A stretch of 10,905 nucleotides of DNA from 2-12-FULL-60-19 sp041483675 (GCA_041483675.1 JBGPGE010000135.1:1-10905), one strand, 5' to 3'. Counted from the stretch's first letter, positions 1 to 7,001 are shown. Notes: generated from the sequence alone by a model not told the origin. Translations and numbers: made by a program.

Positions 1-500
1 AGACCGCTCGCGTGGTCGCGCTGCAGTCGAAAAGCGTCCAGGCGACGATCATCACGCCGCCGTTCACCTTGACCGCGCGCAAGCTCGGCTACAACACGTT
101 GATCGACATGGCCCAGCTCAACATCCCCTATCAACTGACGGCGCTGGTGACTTCCAGGGCTTTCGCCAAATCCCAGCCGGACCTGGTGATGTCCGTGATG
201 CGAGCCGCCGTCGAGAGTATTCATTTCTATAAGACACAAAAAGAGCCCAGCCTCAAAATCCTGAGCAAATACCTCGAGACGACGGATCGCGAGGCGCTGG
301 AAGAGACCTATCGCGAAGTCAGCCTGAAAGTCGTGCCGGAAAAGCCTTATCCGACGCTGCCGGGCATCCAGACGATTCTCGACGAGCTGGCGGTGAAAAA
401 TCCCAAGCTGAAAGGCGCGAAGCCCGAGGACTTCGTCGACATGAGCTTCGTCAAAAAACTGGACGACGAAAAACTATTCGACCGCCTTTACAAACGCTAG
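1..500 (+). CDS. ABC transporter solute-binding protein, SsuA/NMT1-like (3' part, cut by window start)
   Basis: C-terminal 165 residues of a periplasmic solute-binding protein of the NitT/TauT (SsuA/NMT1/THI5-like) type. The frame is open to base 1 (complete codons from base 3, reading T-A-R-V-V-A-L-Q), so the GTG at 12 is very unlikely to be the true start. Visible family traits are the QATIITPP stretch early in the fragment, where the second lobe contacts ligand, the LSKYLETTD segment, the PYPTLPGIQTILDEL segment, and the tail KGAKPEDFVDMSF ending in LYKR. These align by eye with two other genes in this window: the complete copy at 7002-7991 and the partial minus-strand copy at the right edge, which has a nearly matching KGAKPEEFVD tail. 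Proteins of this type normally hand a small organic solute to an ABC permease, but neither permease nor ATPase is visible here. It ends 33 bases before the next gene, so co-transcription is possible. Ligand unknown. Confidence 0.88.
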   Translation, partial: TARVVALQSKSVQATIITPPFTLTARKLGYNTLIDMAQLNIPYQLTALVTSRAFAKSQPDLVMSVMRAAVESIHFYKTQKEPSLKILSKYLETTDREALEETYREVSLKVVPEKPYPTLPGIQTILDELAVKNPKLKGAKPEDFVDMSFVKKLDDEKLFDRLYKR

Positions 501-533
501 ATCGGAGCAAGGAGCGCGGCGGAGGGTCAGCCT

Positions 534-1568
534 ATGAAAAAACTCGCCTTCGTCGTCGTTCAGCTCTGCGGCTTGCTTTTCATCTCGCGAGCCTGCGCCC
601 AGACGGAGCCCTTCTACAAGGGCAAAACCATCAAAATCATCGTCGGCATCCCGGCCGGCGGGATCGTCGATTCATGGGCGCGCCTCATCGCCCAGCACAT
701 GGGAAAGCACATTGCGGGGAATCCGGACTTCATCGTACAAAACATGCCGGGCGGCGGCTCCATGGTCGCCGCCAACCATCTGTACAACATCGCCAAACCC
801 GACGGCCTCACGCTGGGCATGATCTCGACCGCGCTTTACTTCGATCAGGTGGCGGGGAAAAAAGAGGTGCAATTCGATTGGGCCAAGTTTCAGTGGATCG
901 GCTCTCCGGTGCGCAATCACGAGATCCTTGTCATGCGCGCGAACACGCCATTCAAGAGCTTCGAGGATGTCCGCAAGGCAGCGGAGCCGCCGAGATGCGG
1001 CGCCACCGGCACCGGCACCACCAGCCACTACTTCCCCAGATTCGTGGAGGAGGCGCTCGGCGTCAAGTTCCACATGGTGACCGGCTACCCCGGCACGCGG
1101 GACATCGAGGTCGCGACGGAAAGAGGCGAGATCCACTGCTATGCCGCCACCAAGGAGGTTCTCACCCGAGATCCGTCACGGGCTTGGGTTAAGGATGGTG
1201 TTATCCGCGTGCTCGTTCAGGGCGGAGCCAAGCGCGACGCGAGCATGCCGGATGCCCCGACGATCTACGAGCTGATGGAGCAGTACAAGACTCCCAATGA
1301 GGTCAAGCGCGTGGCGCCCGCGCTTCTTTCTCCCGGCGCCAGCGGCCGTCCCATGATCGCGCCGCCGGCTCTGCCGGCAGAACGGGTCAAGCTGCTGCGC
1401 GACGCCTATCAGAAGACTCTCGGCGACCCGGATTTCCTGGACGCCGCCAAAAAACGAGAATGGGAAGTCGAGCGCATCAGTGGCGAAGAGCTGGAGGCGA
1501 TCGCCAGGAAGGCCGTCTCCCAACCGCCCGAGACCGTCGAGCGATTGAAGAAGATCATGGGGGAATAG
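534..1568 (+). CDS. Bug/TctC-family tripartite tricarboxylate transporter solute-binding protein
   Basis: Complete 344-residue secreted binding protein of the Bug (TctC) family, which captures carboxylates or other small organics in the periplasm for TTT-type transporters. The start is ATG 534, with GGAGGG at 521-526 seven bases upstream. A signal peptide is clear: K2-K3, a hydrophobic core to about residue 18, and an A-C-A/Q cleavage site after residue 22. The mature protein opens with FYKGKTIKIIVGIPAGGIVD, the usual Bug N-terminus in which the G-x-P-A-G-G loop touches ligand carboxylate, then NMPGGGSMVAAN and a GATGTGTTSH loop near residue 160. Length fits the family (about 320-340). The ligand-side loop GYPGTRDIEVATERGEIHCY differs from the common Bug consensus, so a tricarboxylate substrate should not be assumed. 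No tctA or tctB membrane gene is in view, which is frequent for this heavily expanded family. Confidence 0.9.
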   Translation: MKKLAFVVVQLCGLLFISRACAQTEPFYKGKTIKIIVGIPAGGIVDSWARLIAQHMGKHIAGNPDFIVQNMPGGGSMVAANHLYNIAKPDGLTLGMISTALYFDQVAGKKEVQFDWAKFQWIGSPVRNHEILVMRANTPFKSFEDVRKAAEPPRCGATGTGTTSHYFPRFVEEALGVKFHMVTGYPGTRDIEVATERGEIHCYAATKEVLTRDPSRAWVKDGVIRVLVQGGAKRDASMPDAPTIYELMEQYKTPNEVKRVAPALLSPGASGRPMIAPPALPAERVKLLRDAYQKTLGDPDFLDAAKKREWEVERISGEELEAIARKAVSQPPETVERLKKIMGE

Positions 1569-1643
1569 AATCGCGCAGCGAGTTGCAAAGTCCCTCAATG
1601 ATGCAGCGGCCCGACGCCGCGCGTGATATTCAAGACGCAAGCA

Positions 1644-2240
1644 ATGAACGCCATCCGCAGCATCGCTTTCTTCGACACTCAATTTGAGCGCCAGGTAAGA
1701 GAGAAAGAGTTCGCGCTTAATCCATTCGAAATGCTCGCCTTGCCGTATCTCCAGGGCAAGCTGCTCGACATGGGCTGCGGTCTCGGCAACTTAAGCATCG
1801 AGGCCGCCCGGCGCGGCTGCTCGGTGCTGGCTCTGGACGCCAGTTCCAACGCGATCGCGCGAATCCGGCAAGTCGCGTCCGAAGAGGCGTTGGCGCTCCG
1901 GGCGGAGCAGGCCGACTTTGAGACCTACCGCGTCGCCGAGATGTTCGACACCGTGGTCGCCATCGGGCTGTTCATGTTCTTTCCCAGGGAGCGCGCCCTC
2001 GAATTGCTCTCCGACGCGCAGGCGCACGTGAAATCGAACGGCATCGCAATCGTGAACGCCATGATCGAAGGCACGACGTACACGGACATGTTCGAGCCCG
2101 GCCACTACTACCTCTTCGGCAAAACGGAGTTGCAGGAACGGTTCCACGGTTGGGAGGTTCTCGATTTCCGCCGCGACACCTTCCCCGCCCCCGGCAACAC
2201 GGTGAAGGAGTTCACCACGTTGATCGCCCGGAGGCTCTGA
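1644..2240 (+). CDS. Class I SAM-dependent methyltransferase, TehB-like
   Basis: Soluble Rossmann-fold methyltransferase, 198 residues from ATG 1644. Motif I is D42-M-G-C-G-L-G48 after a hydrophobic strand (KLLDMGCG), forming the glycine-rich SAM-binding loop. Motif II ends at the acidic residue D65 in VLALDAS, expected to bind the SAM ribose. The later FDTVVAIGLFMFF strand and the IAIVNAM strand are motifs IV and V/VI. The C-terminal part (GHYYLFGKTELQERFHGWEV ... FTTLIARRL) resembles TehB-type tellurite/thiopurine methyltransferases, whose substrates include tellurite, chalcogen compounds and other small nucleophiles. I infer only 'TehB-like', because many relatives act on unknown substrates. 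A GTG at 1623 would add seven residues; neither start has a good ribosome site, and ATG is preferred because the similarity begins just after it. It stands alone: 75 bases after the Bug gene and followed by a separate promoter. Confidence 0.83.
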   Translation: MNAIRSIAFFDTQFERQVREKEFALNPFEMLALPYLQGKLLDMGCGLGNLSIEAARRGCSVLALDASSNAIARIRQVASEEALALRAEQADFETYRVAEMFDTVVAIGLFMFFPRERALELLSDAQAHVKSNGIAIVNAMIEGTTYTDMFEPGHYYLFGKTELQERFHGWEVLDFRRDTFPAPGNTVKEFTTLIARRL

Positions 2241-2274
2241 GGCGGCTCTATGGGCGGTCTTCCAGTTGCGCCAA

Positions 2275-2299
2275 ACGGGCAGCCAGGTTGAATTTTTTT
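2275..2299 (+). terminator. Possible weak intrinsic terminator after the methyltransferase gene
   Basis: An imperfect hairpin (AAC, GG / CC, GTT with unpaired G and AG; loop CAG) within 2274-2289 is followed by GAA and seven T residues at 2293-2299. It sits between the methyltransferase stop and a new promoter, where a terminator is expected. The stem is short and interrupted, so the call is tentative. Confidence 0.3.
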
Positions 2300-2300
2300 C

Positions 2301-2329
2301 TTGCTACTCCATTGCGCCAATAATATAAT
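2301..2329 (+). promoter_or_regulatory. Sigma70-like promoter for the DUF2157/GDYXXLXY gene pair
   Basis: The -35 box TTGCTA (2301-2306, four of six consensus matches) is separated by exactly 17 bases from a perfect TATAAT at 2324-2329. Transcription would begin near 2336, giving a short leader of roughly 20 bases before the TTG start at 2358. The spacing and the AT-rich context in an otherwise GC-rich region support it. The sequence TTGCGCCAA occurs inside the spacer (2312-2320) and again upstream (2266-2274), which could be an operator pair. Confidence 0.7.
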
Positions 2330-2344
2330 CGCCATTAAAGCTCA

Positions 2345-2352
2345 AGAGGAAG
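2345..2352 (+). promoter_or_regulatory. Ribosome binding site that fixes the TTG start at 2358
   Basis: AGAGGAAG lies immediately upstream of TTG 2358; GAGGA (2346-2350) ends seven bases before the codon, which is ideal spacing. No in-frame ATG precedes the conserved N-terminal region, so this site decides in favour of the unusual TTG start. Confidence 0.65.
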
Positions 2353-2357
2353 ATTGA

Positions 2358-3512
2358 TTGCCTGCGCGCTGGGAAAATTATCTAAAGCGATGGACGGAGG
2401 AAGGGCTGATCGAGTCCTCCGCCGCCGCGCGCATCCGCGCCTACGAGACGGAGCAGGATAAGGCGCGCGGGCTGGGTTGGCCGGTAGTGCTGGCGATCAG
2501 CCTGGGCGGCCTGCTGCTGGGCGCAGGCGTGCTACTGTTCGTCGCGGCGCACTGGGACGCGCTTTCGCCTTCCTTACGCTTCGGCCTGGTGTTGGCACTG
2601 GTGGCGCTGTTTCACGTTTCTGCCGCGCTCGCGGCGGACCGGTTCCCTGCCCTTTCCACGACGCTGCACGCCGTCGGCACGATCTGCCTCGGCGCGGGAA
2701 TTTTCCTCGCGGGGCAGATCTTTAACTTGCAGGAGCATTGGCCCGCCGGCCTTATGCTCTGGGCGCTGGGCGCGTGGATCGCATGGGCGCTGTTGCGCGA
2801 CTGGCCGCAAGCGGTGCTGGCGGCGGTGCTCACGCCGATGTGGATCAGCGGCGAATGGCTGGAAGCCACGCGCGGTTGGGCTCCGAGCGACAAGATTCTC
2901 CTCGAAGGGCTGTTGCTCCTGAGTATCAGCTACCTAACGGCGCTCGCGCCGGACAGGGAAACCGCGACCCGCAAGGCGCTGATGTGGATCGGCGGCCTGG
3001 CGCTGATCCCTCTGGCGGCAACCGTGCCTCATCTGCCTTCGTCCCTGCCCTGGCAGCAGCTCCCGTCGCTGGAAAGCTATCGCCTGTTGGGATGGGCGGC
3101 CGCGCTGGGACTCCCGCTCCTGCTGGCCTTCTGGTTAAGGCGCGGGGCCGGGTGGATCAACATCGTCGCTCTGCTGTGGGTTATTGCGCTGGGCACGACG
3201 CGCTTCCGATTCTCGCCGGGCGCAAGCCTATGGACCTACGGGTGGGAGGATCTGGGTCGGTACGCGCTGTGGGCGCTCGGCTCGCTGGGACTCATCGCCT
3301 GGGGTTTGAAGGAAGCGCGCAAGGAGCGCATCAACCTGGGCGTGGCCGGATTCGCGTTGACGGTTTTCGCCTTCTACTTCTCCACGGTCATGGATAAACT
3401 CGATCGCTCGGCTAGTCTTATCAGTCTCGGCTTTCTGTTTCTGTTGGGCGGATGGCTGCTTGAGAAGATGCGCCGCCGCCTTGTGGCGCGGCTGGAGAAG
3501 GGTAAGAAATGA
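2358..3512 (+). CDS. DUF2157 domain multi-pass membrane protein
   Basis: Inner-membrane protein of 384 residues and unknown function. The soluble N-terminus (about residues 1-40, with W5, L9, W12, a GLIESSAA segment and a charged helix) followed by a chain of hydrophobic helices starting near residue 42 is the pattern of the DUF2157 family. I count roughly ten to twelve membrane segments, beginning with VVLAISLGGLLLGAGVLLFV and followed by a conserved GTICLGAGIFLAGQIFNL helix around residues 106-125. The last helix is followed by a strongly basic tail (KMRRRLVARLEKGKK), placing the C-terminus in the cytoplasm by the positive-inside rule. The start is TTG 2358, supported by the AGAGGA site and the promoter just upstream. 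The stop overlaps the start of the next gene (ATGA, 3509-3512), indicating translational coupling. DUF2157 and GDYXXLXY proteins are known to be encoded side by side or fused. No catalytic motif seen. Confidence 0.85.
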   Translation: MPARWENYLKRWTEEGLIESSAAARIRAYETEQDKARGLGWPVVLAISLGGLLLGAGVLLFVAAHWDALSPSLRFGLVLALVALFHVSAALAADRFPALSTTLHAVGTICLGAGIFLAGQIFNLQEHWPAGLMLWALGAWIAWALLRDWPQAVLAAVLTPMWISGEWLEATRGWAPSDKILLEGLLLLSISYLTALAPDRETATRKALMWIGGLALIPLAATVPHLPSSLPWQQLPSLESYRLLGWAAALGLPLLLAFWLRRGAGWINIVALLWVIALGTTRFRFSPGASLWTYGWEDLGRYALWALGSLGLIAWGLKEARKERINLGVAGFALTVFAFYFSTVMDKLDRSASLISLGFLFLLGGWLLEKMRRRLVARLEKGKK

Positions 3513-4039
3513 AACCGTTGGCGAAGAGCCTGGTGATCGCCGTCGTGCACGTTAGCATAGTGGCCTCGCTCGGCGCCAAGCTGCTCTACGACCGCTCGAC
3601 GCAGCCCCGCGTCTGGGCGCTTGCCGCTCCTTACGATCCGAATCTTCCGATCCGCGGCCGCTACGTCCGTATGCAACTCGTCGTCGAGCCGCGCGGAATC
3701 ACGGAACCGATGCCGGGATCTGCCATGCAGCCGTTATCGAAGTCCGTCACCCTGCGCGTCGAGGCTGACCGGTTGGTCGCTGAACCGAATCCACAAGAGC
3801 GCGGCTATGATCCTTCCGCTTTGCACCTGCAGTTCATCCAGCGGCGCGGCGAGACGCTCGCCGTGCTGAATCAACCCGTGGCGTTTTTTATCCCCGAGCA
3901 CATCCCTGACCCGTCGATTCGTCAGCCGGACGAGGAACTCTGGGTCGAAGTGACGATCCCTAAGAAAGGCCCTCCCCGTCCCATCCGCCTTGGCGTGAAG
4001 AAAGCCGACGGGCCGATAACGCCGCTGGAGATTGAGTAG
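3509..4039 (+). CDS. GDYXXLXY domain protein, membrane-anchored
   Basis: A 176-residue protein matching the GDYXXLXY family, the usual partner of DUF2157 proteins. One N-terminal membrane helix (about residues 8-26) is followed by a non-cytoplasmic domain rich in beta strands. The signature sits at G50-R-Y52-V-R-M-Q-L57, preceded by YDPNLPIR; relative to the name-giving motif, D, L and the final Y are replaced by R51, M55 and L57, while G50 and Y52 remain. The end, IPKKGPPRPIRLGVKKADG, resembles the C-terminal region typical of these proteins. The start is ATG 3509 inside ATGA shared with the upstream gene, with GGAGAAGGG at 3494-3502 as ribosome site. The shared promoter at 2301 probably drives both. 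The function is not established: co-occurrence suggests the two form an envelope complex, which is inference. Confidence 0.8.
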   Translation: MKPLAKSLVIAVVHVSIVASLGAKLLYDRSTQPRVWALAAPYDPNLPIRGRYVRMQLVVEPRGITEPMPGSAMQPLSKSVTLRVEADRLVAEPNPQERGYDPSALHLQFIQRRGETLAVLNQPVAFFIPEHIPDPSIRQPDEELWVEVTIPKKGPPRPIRLGVKKADGPITPLEIE

Positions 4040-4116
4040 AAGTCATCTCGCTCGAAACTGGGAGACGGTTTGTGCTACGTTGTTCATGAAAGTAACCAAG
4101 AAGGAACGAGTACAGC

Positions 4117-4389
4117 GTGAAAAAGGACGCAGCGAAGAAAATCAACGACGAGCTTCGGCCCGAGTACGATCTGTCCCGGTTAAAGGGCGGAGTGCGCGGC
4201 AAATACTACAGGCGGACTATGGCGGGAACGAATCTCGTCCTGATCGAGCCTGATCTCGCAAAGAAGTTTCCCGATACCGACTCGGTGAATCGAGCGTTGC
4301 GCCTCCTGGTTGATGCGGCCGGTGCCGCCACAACGACATCACGCCGACAGCGATCTGCGTCCAACAAGCGGCTTAAACGCACCGGCTGA
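4117..4389 (+). CDS. Small conserved hypothetical protein (RPEYDL...GGVRGKYY type), possibly antitoxin-like
   Basis: A 90-residue protein from GTG 4117; AAGGA at 4101-4105 is a distant ribosome site (11 bases). The frame is closed by a stop at 4093 with no other start. The core, ELRPEYDLSRLKGGVRGKYY (residues 12-31), followed by AGTNLVLIEPDLAKKFPDTDSVNRALRLL, is a pattern I recognise from many small bacterial proteins of unknown function, some near toxin-antitoxin loci. The ending SVNRALRLLVDAA reads like a short amphipathic helix. No toxin partner is adjacent: the next gene is a different hypothetical 95 bases away. The last 20 residues are basic and low-complexity (TTTSRRQRSASNKRLKRTG) and probably lie outside the conserved domain, perhaps read from a short dispersed repeat. 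Function unknown; the antitoxin idea is inference. Confidence 0.65.
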   Translation: MKKDAAKKINDELRPEYDLSRLKGGVRGKYYRRTMAGTNLVLIEPDLAKKFPDTDSVNRALRLLVDAAGAATTTSRRQRSASNKRLKRTG

Positions 4390-4484
4390 GAACGCCGCCC
4401 AGGCGTGAAGAAAGCCCTCGCTCCGGTCGCGCCGTTGGATGTCGGTAAAAGAGACTTGAGAATCAAGCGCTATTTGGATTAGCC

Positions 4485-4721
4485 ATGAAGCAGCCGACGA
4501 AGCCCTTTGCCCTGTGCATCGATAACAGCGACTATGAAGCGTCCCTGATCCCCGGCAAGGTTTACCGGATTCTGCCCGACTCGAAAGCGGCTAAGGACGA
4601 TTTGGTGCGGATCGTCGATGAAAGCGGCGAGGACTATCTGTACCACAAGAAACAATTCGTTTTTGTCGACTTCCCAAAGGCAATCAAGAGAAGAATCCTG
4701 GCGCTCCAGAACGCCGTCTAG
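4485..4721 (+). CDS. Small conserved hypothetical protein (CIDNSDYEASL...VDESGEDYLY type)
   Basis: A 78-residue soluble protein from ATG 4485, with only a weak ribosome site (GGAT at 4476-4479). Its segments FALCIDNSDYEASLIPGKVY, RILPDSKAAKDDLVRI and VDESGEDYLYHKKQFVFVDFP form alternating short strands and turns, consistent with a small SH3-like beta barrel, then a basic helix (AIKRRILALQNAV). I recognise the CIDNSDYEASL / DESGEDYLY combination as a recurrent hypothetical family in environmental bacteria but know no function. A perfect inverted repeat CTTGA-GAA-TCAAG (4455-4467) lies 17 bases before the start and could be an operator or short hairpin. Not obviously in an operon: there are 95 bases to the gene before it, and a separate promoter follows. 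Confidence 0.75.
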   Translation: MKQPTKPFALCIDNSDYEASLIPGKVYRILPDSKAAKDDLVRIVDESGEDYLYHKKQFVFVDFPKAIKRRILALQNAV

Positions 4722-4813
4722 CCGGCAAATCAGACCAATCCATCCCCGTCACTTGTCCGCTGCGCGTTCGCGTCCTCGCTCCGAGATCTCGTTTGCCTTG
4801 CCTTGTCTCAGCC

Positions 4814-4842
4814 TTGACAACCAACCGTCCCTCTCATATTTC
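4814..4842 (+). promoter_or_regulatory. Candidate sigma70-like promoter for the hyuA operon
   Basis: A perfect TTGACA -35 box lies at 4814-4819 in the 152-base gap before hyuA. The -10 is weaker: CATATT at 4835-4840 (four of six, spacer 15) or TATTTC at 4837-4842 (three of six, spacer 17). Transcription would start near 4848, leaving about 25 bases of leader containing a GGGAACGAGA ribosome-like stretch. The suboptimal -10 or spacing would fit an activator-dependent promoter, but no regulator gene is in the window. The rest of the gap shows nothing I can name. Confidence 0.5.
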
Positions 4843-4873
4843 TGCGTGAAGAGCTTCGCGGGAACGAGACGCA

Positions 4874-6985
4874 ATGGCGGCACAGGGACAATACATCATT
4901 GGCGTGGACACCGGAGGGACATTTACCGACGTCGTCGTTATGGGCGAGGCGGGGCAGGTGTGGACGGCGAAGGCGTCAACGACGCCGGATGATTTTTCGC
5001 GTGGCGTGATGGATGCGTTGACGGAGGCGGCGAAGACCGTCGGCATAGATCGAAAAGAGCTTCTTGGCCGCACTTCCCTCTTTAAGCACGGCAGCACGGT
5101 CGCGACGAACGCGCTCATCACGCGCAGCGGCGTCAAAGTCGGCTTTATCACGACAAAGGGATTTGAAGACACGACGGAGATCATGCGCGCTATCGGGCGC
5201 GTCGACGGCCTCTCGGAAGAAGAGATCCGCCACGTCACCTGGGTGACCAAACCCGAGCCGCTCGTCCCGCGTGAGCGCATCGCCGGCGTGCGCGAGCGCA
5301 TCGACTACACGGGCCAGGAGATCGCGCCGCTCGACCGGAGCGACGTGATGGCCGCGGTGCGCAAGCTCATGGATGAGGACAAAGTCGAAGCCATCGCCGT
5401 GAGCCTGCTCCATGCCTGGGTCAACCCGGCGCACGAGGAACAGATCCGCTCGCTCGCCCTCGAAGCCGACCCGTCGCAGAAGCTCTACTGGTCGTTCGGC
5501 AGCGCGCTCTCGCAGATTGCCGGAGAGTACGCGCGCGCCAACACCGCAATCCTCAACAGCTACCTCGGCCCGACGGTCGACCGCTATTTGAAGGGGCTCG
5601 AGAGGAAACTCAGAGACGGCGGGTTGAAAAGCTCGCTGCTCATCATGCAGGGCAACGGCGGCGTCGGCCACCGCGAGCAGGTCTCGGCCATCGCCAATCT
5701 CCAGTCCGGACCCGCGGGCGGCATGATCGCCTCGGCCCACGTGGCGAAAGTCCTCAAGCACAAAAACGTCATCACCACCGACATGGGCGGAACGAGCTTC
5801 GACGTGGGGCTGATCACCGAAGGCTACTGGCGCTACGCGCAGGAGCCTATCGTCGAGCGCTTTCGAATCCTTCAGCCCATTATCGACATCGAATCGATTG
5901 GGGCGGGAGGCGGCACCATCGCCCGTGTCGATCCGGAGACCGGCCGCCTCCTGGTCGGCCCTAAGAGCGCGGGCGCCAGCCCCGGCCCGGTCTGTTACGA
6001 CGCCGGCGGCAGCGAAGTCACCGTCACCGACGCCGACCTGGCACTGGGCATCATCGATCCGAACTACTTCCTCGGCGGAAGGAAGAGGCTCAACAAGGAG
6101 AAGGCGCTCAAAATCATCGAAGAGAAGATCGCGCGCCCGCTCAAGCTGAAAGTCCACGAGGCCGCCGCCGGCATCTACGATATCGTTAACAGCAAGATGT
6201 CCGACCTGATCCGGCGGCAGGTCGTGCGGACCGGCTACCTGCCGGAAGAATTCGTGATTTATGCCTTCGGCGGCGCAGGGGCGGTGCACGCCTCGGGTTT
6301 TGCCGCCGAGCTGGGCATCAAGAAAATTTATATTTTCGCCACCTCGCCGGTCTTTTCCGCCTTCGGCGCAGCCGCGGCGGACGTGATTCACACGCGCGTG
6401 ATGACCTGCCAATATATCCTGCCCGTCGAGCCCAAGACGCTCAACGAGCGGCTGGATCAGATCGAAGGCGAGATGAAACAGATCATGATCGGCGAAGGCT
6501 TCCGCCCCGCCGACATCGAGTTCCGGCGCTTCTTCACGATGCGTTACCGCCGCCAGACCGCCGGCGTCGAGCTCCCTGTGCCATCAGACCCATTTACCGC
6601 CGACAGGGTCGCGAAGCTCCACGTCGCCTTTGAAAAGAAATACGAAGAGCTGTTCGGCGTCGGGGCCGGCTATACGAAGGCGGGCATCGAGATCAGCGCC
6701 ATCCGGATCGATGCCGTGGGACGTGTCGCCAAGCCGCGCCTCAAGCCGGAAAGAATCGCAACGAAGCGGCTGGCCGCCGCCAAGAAGGGAAAGCGAAAAA
6801 TCTTTTTTACCCGGCCCGAGCGCCGGCTGATCGAAACCGACGTCTATGACTACGCCCGGCTCGGCGTCGGCGCGCGCGTCAAGGGACCGGCGGTGATCGA
6901 GCTGCCCTTCACCACGACGCTGGTGCCGCCGGAATTTCACGTAACGATCGACAACTACCGGAATCTGGTGATGGAGTTGGAGTGA
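4874..6985 (+). CDS. hyuA: Hydantoinase A / acetone carboxylase beta-like ATP-binding subunit
   Basis: A 703-residue cytoplasmic subunit of the hydantoinase/oxoprolinase/acetone carboxylase superfamily. The N-terminal HyuA domain (about residues 7-185) opens with the phosphate-binding motif D12-T-G-G-T-F-T-D19 and contains HGSTVATNALITRSG. The central HyuA catalytic domain (about 200-490) has the second nucleotide motif D303-M-G-G-T-S-F-D310 and a G343-A-G-G-G-T-I-A350 loop. A C-terminal domain (about 510-700) ends with GPAVIELPFTTTLVPP. These actin/ASKHA-like motifs bind ATP, which the family uses to phosphorylate an amide or enol(ate) substrate. All motifs look intact and length is normal. 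The start is ATG 4874, after a promoter with TTGACA. It is followed 16 bases later by a solute-binding-protein gene and then hyuB, its obligate partner. The gamma-like domain on that partner favours a carboxylase (acetone- or acetophenone-type) over a hydantoinase, but hydantoin or N-methylhydantoin hydrolysis is not excluded. Confidence 0.93.
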   Translation: MAAQGQYIIGVDTGGTFTDVVVMGEAGQVWTAKASTTPDDFSRGVMDALTEAAKTVGIDRKELLGRTSLFKHGSTVATNALITRSGVKVGFITTKGFEDTTEIMRAIGRVDGLSEEEIRHVTWVTKPEPLVPRERIAGVRERIDYTGQEIAPLDRSDVMAAVRKLMDEDKVEAIAVSLLHAWVNPAHEEQIRSLALEADPSQKLYWSFGSALSQIAGEYARANTAILNSYLGPTVDRYLKGLERKLRDGGLKSSLLIMQGNGGVGHREQVSAIANLQSGPAGGMIASAHVAKVLKHKNVITTDMGGTSFDVGLITEGYWRYAQEPIVERFRILQPIIDIESIGAGGGTIARVDPETGRLLVGPKSAGASPGPVCYDAGGSEVTVTDADLALGIIDPNYFLGGRKRLNKEKALKIIEEKIARPLKLKVHEAAAGIYDIVNSKMSDLIRRQVVRTGYLPEEFVIYAFGGAGAVHASGFAAELGIKKIYIFATSPVFSAFGAAAADVIHTRVMTCQYILPVEPKTLNERLDQIEGEMKQIMIGEGFRPADIEFRRFFTMRYRRQTAGVELPVPSDPFTADRVAKLHVAFEKKYEELFGVGAGYTKAGIEISAIRIDAVGRVAKPRLKPERIATKRLAAAKKGKRKIFFTRPERRLIETDVYDYARLGVGARVKGPAVIELPFTTTLVPPEFHVTIDNYRNLVMELE

Positions 6986-7001
6986 AAGGGCATGGTGTGA
7001 C

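Noticed and set aside
12..14. GTG at 12 as the start of the left-edge binding protein
   Set aside because: The frame is open to the window edge and the product would lack the signal peptide and first lobe, so the gene is truncated by the window, not short.
534..1568. Naming the Bug protein as a citrate/tricarboxylate (TctC) binder
   Set aside because: The family binds many ligands and the ligand-side loop here departs from the consensus, so no substrate or gene symbol is given.
1623..1625. GTG 1623 as the methyltransferase start
   Set aside because: It has no ribosome site and adds only seven residues; ATG 1644 fits the start of family similarity better, though it cannot be excluded.
4032..4253. 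73-codon plus-strand frame overlapping the small gene at 4117
   Set aside because: Very Arg/Lys/Ser-rich, no recognisable pattern; the other frame (4117-4389) carries a conserved core.
3992..4416. 15-base direct repeat GGCGTGAAGAAAGCC at 3992-4006 and 4402-4416
   Set aside because: One copy is ordinary coding sequence (GVKKA) in the GDYXXLXY gene; the match does not extend and a single 15-mer can arise by chance or similar codon use, so it is not called a mobile-element repeat.
4976..6412. Open frame of 478 codons on the minus strand opposite hyuA
   Set aside because: Same reason: it mirrors conserved hyuA, shows no domain, and has a shadow-like composition.
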